Below the pieces are notes generated by a model that worked only from the letters and a program-made list of their open reading frames with translations, was not told where the DNA came from and searched no databases. Below are positions 28,637-36,967 of a stretch of DNA of 40,642 nucleotides, one piece after another (position 1 is the first letter of the stretch; every line of letters starts with the position of its first letter). Source of the stretch: CAZRIZ01 sp964625885 (GTDB lineage: Bacteria; Patescibacteriota; Saccharimonadia; Saccharimonadales; Saccharimonadaceae); assembly GCA_964625885.1 (NCBI GenBank), contig CAZVBM010000008.1, positions 1-40,642 on the forward strand, in the 5' to 3' direction. Made by a program: the position numbers and the translations under genes.

Positions 28637-30613
28637 GTGCAAAATTTTAGACTAGTGTCAGATTATCAACCGACTGGCGATCAGCCTCAGGCTATCGCCC
28701 GGCTTTTAGATGGCTTAAAGAATGGCGCCAAAGCCCAAACTTTGATGGGTGTAACCGGCTCAGGTAAAACTTTTACAATGGCGAATGTTATCGCCCAGTA
28801 TCGGCGCCCCACCCTAGTTTTAGCTCATAACAAGACTCTGGCAGCCCAGCTTTTTAATGAATTCACCGAATTTTTCCCAGACAACGCTGTGCACTTTTTT
28901 GTCAGCTATTTTGATTATTATCAACCCGAAGCTTACATCGCTTCGAGCGACACTTACATCGAAAAAGACTCAAAGATTAATGAAGAAATTGAGAAGATGC
29001 GCCATGCCGCCACCAACTCCCTGCTCACTCGGCGCGACGTGATTATCGTCGCTAGCGTCAGTTGTATTTACGGCATTGGCTCACCAACCGATTACGCCGA
29101 CATGGCAAGCAAGGTCGCCGTCGGCGAAAAACGCCGTCAAGATAAATTCGTACGCCATTTAACCGACATTCAATACACGCGTAATGACATCGATTTTAAG
29201 CGCGGTACTTTTCGCGCTCGCGGCGATGTAATTGACGTATTTCCATCAGGTGGCGATTTGGCTTACCGCGTCGCCTTCTTTGGCGACGAAGTCGAACGAT
29301 TGACGATTTTCGACCCTCTAACTGGCGAAATCACTGACGAACCAGAGACGTTAACCATCTTTCCTAATTCCCATTATGTGGCGCCACGCGAGCGCATCGA
29401 CGACGTAATTGAAAAGATCAAAGCTGAATACAAAGAGCGCCACCAGCACTTTGTTGATAATAAAAAGTATTTGGAAGCTCAGCGCCTAGAACAACGGATT
29501 CAGTTCGATACTGAGATGCTAGCTGAAACTGGCTTTGTTAAGGGCATTGAAAATTACAGCCGGTATCTAACCAACCGCGAACCGGGCGAGCAACCAGCCA
29601 CTCTAATCGACTACTTCCCAGACGATTTCCTACTAATCGTTGACGAATCACACATGACACTACCGCAAGTCCGCGGTATGTACAACGGCGACCGTTCCCG
29701 CAAAGAGACCTTGGTGGAGTTTGGCTTTCGCTTACCTAGCGCGCTCGATAACCGCCCGCTGACTTTTAGTGAATTTAACCAGCATATTAATCAAGTAATC
29801 TACACTTCAGCTACCCCAAGTGAATACGAGTTAAAACAATCGATCAAGCCAATCACTGAGCAGGTTATCCGACCGACCGGCCTACTTGATCCTAAAATAG
29901 AACTAAGACCGACCAAGAACCAAGTCGACAACCTAATCGACCAAATTCAATTACGAATCGCTCGCGGACAACGCGTCTTAGTCACCACCCTAACTAAGCG
30001 CATGGCAGAAGATCTGAGTATTTATTTAACTGAAATCGGTATAAAAACTGCCTACCTACACAGTGAAATTGAGACAATTGAACGAAGTGATATTCTCAAT
30101 GACCTACGCACCGGTGTTTACGATGTACTGGTTGGCATCAACCTACTGCGTGAGGGCTTGGATTTGCCAGAAGTCAGCCTAGTAGCCATTATGGACGCTG
30201 ACAAGGAAGGCTTTCTGCGCTCCAGTAGTGCCCTGATTCAAACTATTGGTCGGGCGGCTCGCCATGTCGACGGCACGGTTATTATGTACGCCGACACTGT
30301 GACCGGCTCGATGCGACAAGCAATTGATGAAACCAACCGACGCCGGGAAACTCAAGAAAAATACAACAAAAAGCACAATATTACGCCGACCAGCGTGAAA
30401 AAGGCTATCACCGAGGGACTGCGCGCTTTTGTGCCTAAAGACGAAAAAGACGACAAAAAATTTGACTTGAGCAAAATACCACCTGATGAGTATGGTCAGC
30501 TAATTAAAACATTCACCGACAAAATGGAGCTCGCCAGCGCCAATTTAGAATTCGAGAAAGCCGCCGAACTGCGCGACTTAGTTCAAGAAATCCGCCAACG
30601 CCAAAAGCGTTAG
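28637..30613 (+). CDS. uvrB: excinuclease ABC subunit UvrB
   Basis: DNA-damage-loading helicase of nucleotide excision repair. Of 658 residues: N-terminal FRLVSDYQPTGDQPQAI; Walker A GVTGSGKTFTMAN; the beta-hairpin motif FVSYFDYYQPEAYIASSDTY; helicase motifs IIVASVSCIYG, DESHMTLPQVRGMYNGDRSR and INLLREGLDLPEVSLVAIMD; C-terminal UvrC-binding UVR motif near LEFEKAAELRDLVQEI. Length is normal. The start is GTG and looks leaderless. Its stop overlaps the stop of the convergent gene by 4 bp, with no terminator between them. Confidence 0.98.
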   Translation: MQNFRLVSDYQPTGDQPQAIARLLDGLKNGAKAQTLMGVTGSGKTFTMANVIAQYRRPTLVLAHNKTLAAQLFNEFTEFFPDNAVHFFVSYFDYYQPEAYIASSDTYIEKDSKINEEIEKMRHAATNSLLTRRDVIIVASVSCIYGIGSPTDYADMASKVAVGEKRRQDKFVRHLTDIQYTRNDIDFKRGTFRARGDVIDVFPSGGDLAYRVAFFGDEVERLTIFDPLTGEITDEPETLTIFPNSHYVAPRERIDDVIEKIKAEYKERHQHFVDNKKYLEAQRLEQRIQFDTEMLAETGFVKGIENYSRYLTNREPGEQPATLIDYFPDDFLLIVDESHMTLPQVRGMYNGDRSRKETLVEFGFRLPSALDNRPLTFSEFNQHINQVIYTSATPSEYELKQSIKPITEQVIRPTGLLDPKIELRPTKNQVDNLIDQIQLRIARGQRVLVTTLTKRMAEDLSIYLTEIGIKTAYLHSEIETIERSDILNDLRTGVYDVLVGINLLREGLDLPEVSLVAIMDADKEGFLRSSSALIQTIGRAARHVDGTVIMYADTVTGSMRQAIDETNRRRETQEKYNKKHNITPTSVKKAITEGLRAFVPKDEKDDKKFDLSKIPPDEYGQLIKTFTDKMELASANLEFEKAAELRDLVQEIRQRQKR

Positions 30614-31797
30614 TTGACTTTTAGTAAACTATTGCAAGCAAACATCACAATACGCGACGCCAGATTTGATTGGTTTAAATAGCGACGCAACAGCTCATCC
30701 CATAGAGCCTCTTCAAAATGGGCACGAACACCATATTCAGTACGATTGTAATTTATTTCAGCGACATCAAGCAAACTAAGCGAGATTGCCTGATTTTGGT
30801 GGCGAAAAGCTAGGAAATCATTGTCTTTCCAAAAATCAAAATGCAGAAACTGTTCAGCCACTTCGTCGCTAATATCCAAGCGCGCAAACTTAAATTTTGG
30901 TTGTCGCTTTAACATTTCGCCGTTCAACTCACCAGGCTCAGACACAGCCCTTAGGACCGAACGCCAAGGCAAAAGCGAGCCATTTATCTGCCAAACCAAG
31001 TTAGCCCGGTGCAGCAACCAGTTTTGAATCAGCTCAACATAATCCTTGCTTGCTGCAATCAACTGCAACTGGTTAGATTCGTCAATCAGACGCTTGGCTG
31101 ATTTGAGCCCAGCTAGCACACCGCCCAAAATTCCCAGCGATGGCGTCGATTTGTAATTCTTGAAAAGAATTGTGCCCAAGAGACTATTGCGGATAAAGTT
31201 ATCATCGCCATTATCAACCTTGGCTAAATCAGGATCAAGGGCGACGAAGTAGATTTCGGCAATTTGATAGTCATTAGCCGGAAGCTGAGCAACCTGAGCT
31301 ACGATTGCCTCGCGCCAGTCTAGCCCCTCGTAACGCCAAGCGACAGTCAGAAACTCGACTAGATTAAAGCGCTTAACGACAGCATCGAGCGTTTTTAGTT
31401 TAAGCTTTTTCATTAACTTCAGCGGAGGCACAATCTGAACTAATCGCAAAAGCGCCTTATCAGATAAGCGATAAATTGATTGGTCTAATATGTCGTTTAA
31501 GATGCGAATAAGCTGAAGGTTATAGAAACTAACGTCCTGATTGTGCCCAACCACCTGACGATCAACTGCCTCAGCATCAAGCAGTAATTTATTAGAGAGC
31601 GCCGCCACCAACTCCTTTGGCAGAGTATCGCCTGGCGACAACTTTAATTTACGCAGCTTGATGCTAGCCTGAGTCGTCACCTCACCAATCAAAGACGCAT
31701 CGATGTCTTTATTACCAGTGGCTTTTTCAAAGTCGCTGATTAAAATATCAAAGACTTGGCCTGAACTTGCCAGCATCTTGCTAAGGGCTGAGCTCAT
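30610..31797 (-). CDS. unknown protein, last gene of the gap-rpiB-rpe-pfkB operon
   Basis: I do not recognise this 395-residue protein. It looks soluble and almost all helical, with repeated Leu/Ile-rich amphipathic helices (for example LIRILNDILDQSIYRLSDKA, LLRLVQIVPPLKLMKKLKLK). No catalytic motif stands out. Its ATG overlaps the kinase stop by 4 bp (ATGA), implying translational coupling and a functional link to sugar phosphate metabolism or simply shared expression. Confidence 0.7.
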   Translation of the reverse strand: MSSALSKMLASSGQVFDILISDFEKATGNKDIDASLIGEVTTQASIKLRKLKLSPGDTLPKELVAALSNKLLLDAEAVDRQVVGHNQDVSFYNLQLIRILNDILDQSIYRLSDKALLRLVQIVPPLKLMKKLKLKTLDAVVKRFNLVEFLTVAWRYEGLDWREAIVAQVAQLPANDYQIAEIYFVALDPDLAKVDNGDDNFIRNSLLGTILFKNYKSTPSLGILGGVLAGLKSAKRLIDESNQLQLIAASKDYVELIQNWLLHRANLVWQINGSLLPWRSVLRAVSEPGELNGEMLKRQPKFKFARLDISDEVAEQFLHFDFWKDNDFLAFRHQNQAISLSLLDVAEINYNRTEYGVRAHFEEALWDELLRRYLNQSNLASRIVMFACNSLLKVN

Positions 31798-32765
31798 CGC
31801 AGAGACCTTTCCCGAACCGACAAGGCACCGATTTCGGCATCAAATTCCAGCGTACCAGCCTGGCCACCGATCTGCCCGATCACCGAAGCGGCATTGGCGC
31901 TACCAAAGCTAATAGCCGCACTAATATCACCAGTTTGGATATAGCGCGCCAAGAAACCGGCGCCAAAAGCATCACCCACGCCAGTACGATCAACTGGCGA
32001 AACTTTTTGATAAACACCAGCTCGCCAAACCGACTGGCCATCAGAGACAATAACGCCGTCCTCTGCGTCAGTTATAACCGCAATTTCTACAAAATTAGCT
32101 AGTTTTTCAATTGAGCCATCAAGCGTATCATCTTTAGTAATCATTTCCGCTTCTTCTCGGTCAACCAGCAGAATCGACACATCTTCAAACAGACCCCAGC
32201 ACTTGTCTAGGCTTGATAACTCTGCTCGCCCAGGGTTAAATAAGATCTTTCGCCCAGCCTGACGCAAAAGACGAAATAGTCCATCCAGAAAAGCGAAGTT
32301 TCCGCCAGTCGTCGCTACATACGCCCAGGCAAACTCCTGATCAAAAAGATTAACCTTTTTTAGGTTGAAATTAGACCAGTTTGGTAGATAGCTAATGATT
32401 GATTGACGAGCGTTGCCCCGATCATACAAACGAAAATTACAAGCAGTCGACAAGGCTGACGAAGATTGCACCCAGCCGGTATTAACGCTATTAGCGTCTA
32501 GATCTTTCGTGATCTGACTAGCGGCGCCATCGCAACCAATCGGCGCCAATACTAGCGGCAAAAAACCCCATTTTGCCAGCGACAAAGCCACATTTCCACC
32601 CGTGCCACCAGTTAAACAATGAATTTCTTTGGCAACTAGACCTTCGCCGACCTTGATTTGATTATAAAACAAGCCATCATCGCCACCCACCAAAGAAAGC
32701 CCCTTTACTTGCGACAAGTAAACATCCTGCTCTAGGCCACCAACAACCAAGACGCCTTCTGACAT
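31794..32765 (-). CDS. PfkB-family carbohydrate kinase
   Basis: Ribokinase-like sugar kinase, 323 residues. The substrate-side signature GGTGGNVALSLAKWGF (about 51-66) and the C-terminal ATP/anion-hole motif DRTGVGDAFGAGFLARY (about 259-275, catalytic Asp in GVGDAF) are intact. The sugar is uncertain: ribose, fructose or tagatose phosphate are possible. Being next to rpiB and an rpe-like gene, ribokinase-type activity that feeds ribose 5-phosphate into glycolysis is a reasonable inference. It begins right at the stop of the rpe-like gene. Confidence 0.85.
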   Translation of the reverse strand: MSEGVLVVGGLEQDVYLSQVKGLSLVGGDDGLFYNQIKVGEGLVAKEIHCLTGGTGGNVALSLAKWGFLPLVLAPIGCDGAASQITKDLDANSVNTGWVQSSSALSTACNFRLYDRGNARQSIISYLPNWSNFNLKKVNLFDQEFAWAYVATTGGNFAFLDGLFRLLRQAGRKILFNPGRAELSSLDKCWGLFEDVSILLVDREEAEMITKDDTLDGSIEKLANFVEIAVITDAEDGVIVSDGQSVWRAGVYQKVSPVDRTGVGDAFGAGFLARYIQTGDISAAISFGSANAASVIGQIGGQAGTLEFDAEIGALSVRERSLR

Positions 32766-33416
32766 TTAGACCACACTTGTCTTGGCGACTTGCGCCTTTA
32801 GCTCTTCATACACCGCCTGCGGATCATTAGCATAAGCCAAGGCGCTACCGACATTAATAACATCCACTCCAGAACGAGAAATTGAGAATATATTGTCGAC
32901 ATTAGCGCCACCGTCCCAGCCAATTTCTACATCTGGGTTGATCTTACGAATCAAACGAACTTTCTCGCGTTGCAGCAAGCTAACCGCGCCGCCCATCTTG
33001 CCAAGTTCGCCCGCAAATATCATCACATGATCGGCTTTTTTAATCATCTCAGCCACATTATTCGGTACAGTTGGACGCATCAGTGCTACACCAGCTTTGA
33101 TGCCCGCCTCTCTCAACTGATCAAATATTGGCAAAAGATTTTCTTGCGCCTCAGCATGAAAAATCACTAGATGCGGCTTCATACGCGCCAGAGTCTTGAT
33201 ATAAAAGCTTGGCTGCTCCACCATCATATGAATATCAACCACCCAGTCCTTGGGCCAAAAAACCTGATCAAGCTTGATAGTCTTACTGGCCGCAAACTGG
33301 CCGTCAGTAATATCAACCTGCGCATGCTTAGCAAAGCTGTCAATCTGCTTAATAGCCGATTCGTAGTTTTTCATATTATCGACTAGAATAGTTGGAACAA
33401 TTTTTGATACCGCCAT
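32766..33416 (-). CDS. rpe: ribulose-phosphate 3-epimerase-like protein
   Basis: TIM-barrel protein, 216 residues. It keeps VDITDG, VVDIHMMVEQPSFYI, IFHAEAQ and GWDGGANVDNI with GSALAY near the end, giving metal ligands D35, H63 and the C-terminal Asp. Two departures from standard Rpe: the first metal histidine of LHxDVMDG is Gln33, and the usual VNPGFGGQ loop is replaced by IFAGELGKMGG. It may be a divergent epimerase or act on a related sugar phosphate. It overlaps rpiB by one base and is directly followed by the kinase gene. Confidence 0.8.
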   Translation of the reverse strand: MAVSKIVPTILVDNMKNYESAIKQIDSFAKHAQVDITDGQFAASKTIKLDQVFWPKDWVVDIHMMVEQPSFYIKTLARMKPHLVIFHAEAQENLLPIFDQLREAGIKAGVALMRPTVPNNVAEMIKKADHVMIFAGELGKMGGAVSLLQREKVRLIRKINPDVEIGWDGGANVDNIFSISRSGVDVINVGSALAYANDPQAVYEELKAQVAKTSVV

Positions 33417-33871
33417 TAGTTAAACTCGTCTATCTGCGCGTTACGGCGCTTATATCTTACTGCTCCCGAGAAGGGAGTTTCTAAAAAAGTCTGCACAATA
33501 TCTTGCCAGATTTCTGGTCTGTCGGTTAAGAACTTGCCTGGCAAGCAACAAATATTAGCATCGTTGTCGTTACGCGTCACTCGCGCTTCGTGCGCATCCC
33601 ATAAAACACTGGCGCGAATACCACGAAAGCGATTAGCTGCCATGCACATCCCCTGGCCACCACCACAAATCAGAATTGCTTTCGAATCTGGATTTAATAA
33701 CACTTGAGTCGCCGCCGCTGCCGCAAACTCAGGGAAGTCATCGTTTGGATCAAGGGTCTTGCTACCAACGTCCTTGACCTGGTAGTCAATTTTCTTTAAG
33801 AACTTAATTAACTCAGCCTTAAGAACAAACCCATTGTGATCGTAGCCAACATAGACTATATCTTTTTTCAT
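33416..33871 (-). CDS. rpiB: ribose-5-phosphate isomerase B / LacAB-family isomerase
   Basis: Interconverts ribose 5-phosphate and ribulose 5-phosphate. The 151-residue chain has DIVYVGYDHNGFVLKAELI at the N-terminus, DVGSKTLDPNDDFPEFA, the active-site loop ILICGGGQGMCMAANRF (catalytic Cys within CGGGQG) and RNDNDANICCLPGKFLT. It starts 7 bp after the gap stop. The next gene overlaps its stop by one base. Confidence 0.92.
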   Translation of the reverse strand: MKKDIVYVGYDHNGFVLKAELIKFLKKIDYQVKDVGSKTLDPNDDFPEFAAAAATQVLLNPDSKAILICGGGQGMCMAANRFRGIRASVLWDAHEARVTRNDNDANICCLPGKFLTDRPEIWQDIVQTFLETPFSGAVRYKRRNAQIDEFN

Positions 33872-33878
33872 ACCACCC

Positions 33879-34895
33879 CTATTTTATCAACCGCCCTACC
33901 TCTACGGCTAGTTCGACTAACCGGTTGGAATAACCCCATTCGTTATCATACCAAGCCACGACTTTTAGCATGTCGCCGTCCACCACAGATGTTAGTGGCA
34001 AATCTACTATTGTGCTGGCTGGATGACCAATATAATCAGACGACACCAATTCTTCCTCAGAAACCGCCAAAATACCCTGATAAAATGGATCTTTAGTGGC
34101 AGTTTTCAGAGCTTTATTAACTTCCTCAACTGTCACATTGCGCTTCATAATAAAAGTTAGGTCACTCAGTGACACACACGGTACGGGAACGCGAATACTC
34201 ATACCGCCAAAAACCGGACCAAGAGGCGGAATAACTTCTGCCACAGCCTTTGATGCGCCAGTCGTCGTAGGAATAATGTTTTCAGCCGCCGAACGCGCCG
34301 TACGCAAGTCTTTAGCTGGCGAATCAAGCAGGGCTTGAGTGGAAGTATAGGCGTGAATCGTCGTCATCATACCTTTTTTGATACCAAAAACCTCATCAAT
34401 CACTGACATAACTGGAGCGATACAGTTGGTTGTACAACTAGCACACGACACCACGTCATCATCAGTCGCTAAATCTTTTTCATTTACGCCGAGAACGATA
34501 GTCTTAACCTCGCCGTCTTTAGCTGGCGCCGAAATAACCACTTTTTTGGCACCGCCCCGAGAGATGTGCTTTCGAGCATCCTTAACCTTGGTATAGCGAC
34601 CAGTACACTCCAGCACTACATCGACACCATACTTCTTCCAATCGAGCTTCTCAACGTCTGGTTCAGCCGTCATAGCAATCTTTTGACCACCAACAATCAT
34701 AAGGCCATCTTTAGTTTCAACTTTGGCGCTATAAGTGCCGTAAGTCGAGTCATGCTTTAGCAAATGCGCCAAAGTCACATCGTCAGTCAAATCATTAATC
34801 GCCACTACTTCCATATCTGGACGACCAGCTGCAATTTTGAAAGCGTTTCGACCGATTCGGCCAAAGCCATTAATCCCAATTTTGATTTTTCGCAT
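33879..34895 (-). CDS. gap: glyceraldehyde-3-phosphate dehydrogenase
   Basis: NAD-dependent glycolytic enzyme, 338 residues, normal length. NAD-binding INGFGRIGR (8-16), catalytic SCTTNC with Cys154, HAYTSTQALLDSPAKDLRTAR and the C-terminal WYDNEWGYSNRLVEL are all present. An AGGGGAAG precedes the ATG. It is the first gene of the gap-rpiB-rpe-pfkB-unknown operon. Confidence 0.98.
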   Translation of the reverse strand: MRKIKIGINGFGRIGRNAFKIAAGRPDMEVVAINDLTDDVTLAHLLKHDSTYGTYSAKVETKDGLMIVGGQKIAMTAEPDVEKLDWKKYGVDVVLECTGRYTKVKDARKHISRGGAKKVVISAPAKDGEVKTIVLGVNEKDLATDDDVVSCASCTTNCIAPVMSVIDEVFGIKKGMMTTIHAYTSTQALLDSPAKDLRTARSAAENIIPTTTGASKAVAEVIPPLGPVFGGMSIRVPVPCVSLSDLTFIMKRNVTVEEVNKALKTATKDPFYQGILAVSEEELVSSDYIGHPASTIVDLPLTSVVDGDMLKVVAWYDNEWGYSNRLVELAVEVGRLIK

Positions 34896-34968
34896 AACTT
34901 CCCCTAGTTAAACATTAGCATTTACTTTATGATAACAAATCGCCCTGTTAATTTCAATCAAAAACCAG

Positions 34969-34981
34969 TAAAATGAACCGC
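34969..34981 (+). promoter_or_regulatory. -10 box of a leaderless rel promoter
   Basis: TAAAAT (34969-34974), 7 nt, then ATG 34982. The in-frame ATG at 34973 overlaps the -10 box, so 34982 is preferred. Confidence 0.5.
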
Positions 34982-36514
34982 ATGAAAACTAGTGATTTGG
35001 CGACTAAGGTTAAGCCGATTTACTCCGCTCAAGACGTTGAGCTAGTTAAGCGCGCCGCCGAATTAGCCACCAAGGCACACCGTGGACAAAAACGCGATAG
35101 CGGCAAACCATACGTTGACCACCCATTAAGCGTTGCCAGCCTGTTGGTTGATTGGGGCATGGATCTCGACTCGGTTTTAGCTGGCGTTTTACATGACGTA
35201 ATCGAAGATACCGACACCGAGCTAGAAGTAATCAAAAAGGAGTTTGGCGACAGCGTCGCTCAATTAGTCGATGGGCTAACGAAAGTTGGACATGCCCGCT
35301 CTGGCATGAAACACCTGGGTGAATATAAGCCACAAACCACCGACAACTTATCTAAACTACTCATCGCTACAGCAAGTGATATTCGCGTGATCATCGTCAA
35401 ATTAGCCGACCGATTACATAATCTAACCGAATTACAGTACAAATCGCCCGACAAACAGCAAAAAATCGCTCGCGAATCGCTTGACGTCTTTGGCCCAATG
35501 GCTGATCAGATTGGTATGGGCCAAGTTCGCACCCAAATCGAAGATCTGGCGTTTAGCTATCTTGACCCCAAGCGCTATAAGTTCTTGCAAAATCTGACGC
35601 GTAAAAACCTCAGTCGCTCGACTCGCAAGCTTGGTAAAATTAAATTAGAAGTTGATAAAGCCCTCAAAGAGAACGGCTTAAAGTTTGAAATAAATGGGCG
35701 GATAAAAAGTATCTACTCGCTCCACAAGAAAATGGTGCGCAAAGACGAGAATATTGATGATATTCATGATCTTATCGCCCTGCGCGTTCTGGTAGACAGT
35801 AAAGAAGACTGCTATCGCGTCTTGGGCATATTACACACACTTTATCAGCCACTTTTGAATCGTATTAAAGACTATATCGCTGTACCAAAAGCTAATGGCT
35901 ACCAGAGCTTACACACTACGGTTATCACGCCTCATAAACAGATTGTTGAGTTCCAAATCCGCACCCACGAGATGCACGATTTCGCCGAACACGGTTTGGC
36001 CGCCAGCTTCCACTATAACGATCAGAAATTAACCAAAAACTACACCCGTAGTAAAGGCGTCAGCCGCCTGCCAGCCAGTTTGCAGTGGATTACCGAGCTG
36101 CAAGAAGTCGCTGCACGACTAAAAGATGACCCAGAAAATATCGATTCTGATCAATTAGCCATTGACTTGTTTAAAGACCGCATCTTTGTTTATTCCCCAA
36201 AAGGCGATATATTTAACCTGCCCGACAACGCCCTGCCACTCGATTTTGCCTATTCGGTGCATAGCAATATAGCTGGTCGCGCTACCGGTTTTCGCATTAA
36301 CAATAAGATTGCGCCTTTCGACCAACGCCTAATGAACGGCGACGTGGTTGAGGTTATTACTAGCAAGACCGTCAATCCAAAAGCTGATTGGCTAGATTTA
36401 ATCGTCACCTCGCATGCTAAGCAAAAACTCCGCGCCCAGCTTAAAAAAGCTGGAATTAGTGTAAAAACCTCGCTGAAATCTAAAAATAAGCCAAAGAGGC
36501 GATCGCATATTTGA
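34982..36514 (+). CDS. rel: bifunctional-type RelA/SpoT (p)ppGpp synthetase/hydrolase without ACT domain
   Basis: Alarmone enzyme of the stringent response; 510 residues against 700-750 for full-length Rel. The HD hydrolase domain is intact (VLHDVIEDT with H71-D72, E75-D76; LADRLHNLTEL). The synthetase domain follows (INGRIKSIYSLHKKM, DLIALRVLVDS, RIKDYIAVPKANGYQSLHTT, VEFQIRTHEMHDFAEHGLAA), then a TGS domain (DRIFVYSPKGDIFNLPDNAL, DFAYSVHS). It stops soon after TGS in a basic tail, so the zinc-finger and ACT parts are absent. No ribosome site. Confidence 0.95.
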   Translation: MKTSDLATKVKPIYSAQDVELVKRAAELATKAHRGQKRDSGKPYVDHPLSVASLLVDWGMDLDSVLAGVLHDVIEDTDTELEVIKKEFGDSVAQLVDGLTKVGHARSGMKHLGEYKPQTTDNLSKLLIATASDIRVIIVKLADRLHNLTELQYKSPDKQQKIARESLDVFGPMADQIGMGQVRTQIEDLAFSYLDPKRYKFLQNLTRKNLSRSTRKLGKIKLEVDKALKENGLKFEINGRIKSIYSLHKKMVRKDENIDDIHDLIALRVLVDSKEDCYRVLGILHTLYQPLLNRIKDYIAVPKANGYQSLHTTVITPHKQIVEFQIRTHEMHDFAEHGLAASFHYNDQKLTKNYTRSKGVSRLPASLQWITELQEVAARLKDDPENIDSDQLAIDLFKDRIFVYSPKGDIFNLPDNALPLDFAYSVHSNIAGRATGFRINNKIAPFDQRLMNGDVVEVITSKTVNPKADWLDLIVTSHAKQKLRAQLKKAGISVKTSLKSKNKPKRRSHI

Positions 36515-36582
36515 TTATTACGCAGCTTTATGTTAATATATAGATGTCATCTTGACTAAAAAATCTAAGGAGGGTTAAAAAG
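36511..36582 (+). promoter_or_regulatory. promoter and leader of orphan gene 36583-36843
   Basis: TTGATT (36511-36516), 17 bp, TAATAT (36534-36539); then a leader ending TAAGGAGGG 8 nt before the ATG. The -35 box overlaps the rel stop codon. Confidence 0.68.
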
Positions 36583-36843
36583 ATGAAGAGGGCTTCAAAT
36601 GCAGCCGATTGCAAGACTCCTATTTATCTAGGTTGGACTTATCAGGAAGAAATCCGGGAAGGTAAACCAGTGGGAGTTACAATTGTAGAGAGGGATGGCC
36701 GAATGAGCGACCAAAAAAACACCAAGAACGTGCTAAAATTTCGTCAACTTGGGAAGTTTGAGGGCAAGGCCGTCATGCAATTTATTACCGAGGATGGCGA
36801 ATACCATGTTGTCGCCCCATGTGTCAAGTTAGACCAACATTGA
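36583..36843 (+). CDS. orphan small protein, 86 residues
   Basis: I do not recognise it. Probably a small beta-rich fold (IYLGWTYQEEIREGKPVGVT, IVERDGRM, KAVMQFITEDGEYHVVAPCV). Two cysteines. A single-gene unit with strong ribosome site and private terminator. Confidence 0.74.
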   Translation: MKRASNAADCKTPIYLGWTYQEEIREGKPVGVTIVERDGRMSDQKNTKNVLKFRQLGKFEGKAVMQFITEDGEYHVVAPCVKLDQH

Positions 36844-36849
36844 CACACC

Positions 36850-36878
36850 AGCCCTGCGCGTGCGCAGGGCTCTTTTTG
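36850..36878 (+). terminator. terminator of gene 36583-36843
   Basis: AGCCCTGCGC and GCGCAGGGCT form a 10-bp stem with a 2-nt centre, then CTTTTTG. Confidence 0.88.
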
Positions 36879-36890
36879 TTTAATTAATTT

Positions 36891-36926
36891 CTAGGGAAGT
36901 CCACTTCCCTAGATTTTCGGTATAAT
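36891..36926 (+). promoter_or_regulatory. perfect palindromic operator candidate and -10 box of the HTH-Nudix gene
   Basis: CTAGGGAAGT (36891-36900) and ACTTCCCTAG (36903-36912) are perfect 10-bp arms around CC. TATAAT lies at 36921-36926. The -35 position would fall inside the palindrome and is not a good -35 by sequence, so binding there should block or assist RNA polymerase. Confidence 0.65.
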
Positions 36927-36967
36927 ATTACTTAAACTGGGGCGCATAAGGAGAGGAATAACAAAAT

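Noticed and set aside
34973..34981. Upstream ATG as start of rel
   Set aside because: It overlaps the probable -10 box; ATG 34982 fits the leaderless spacing.
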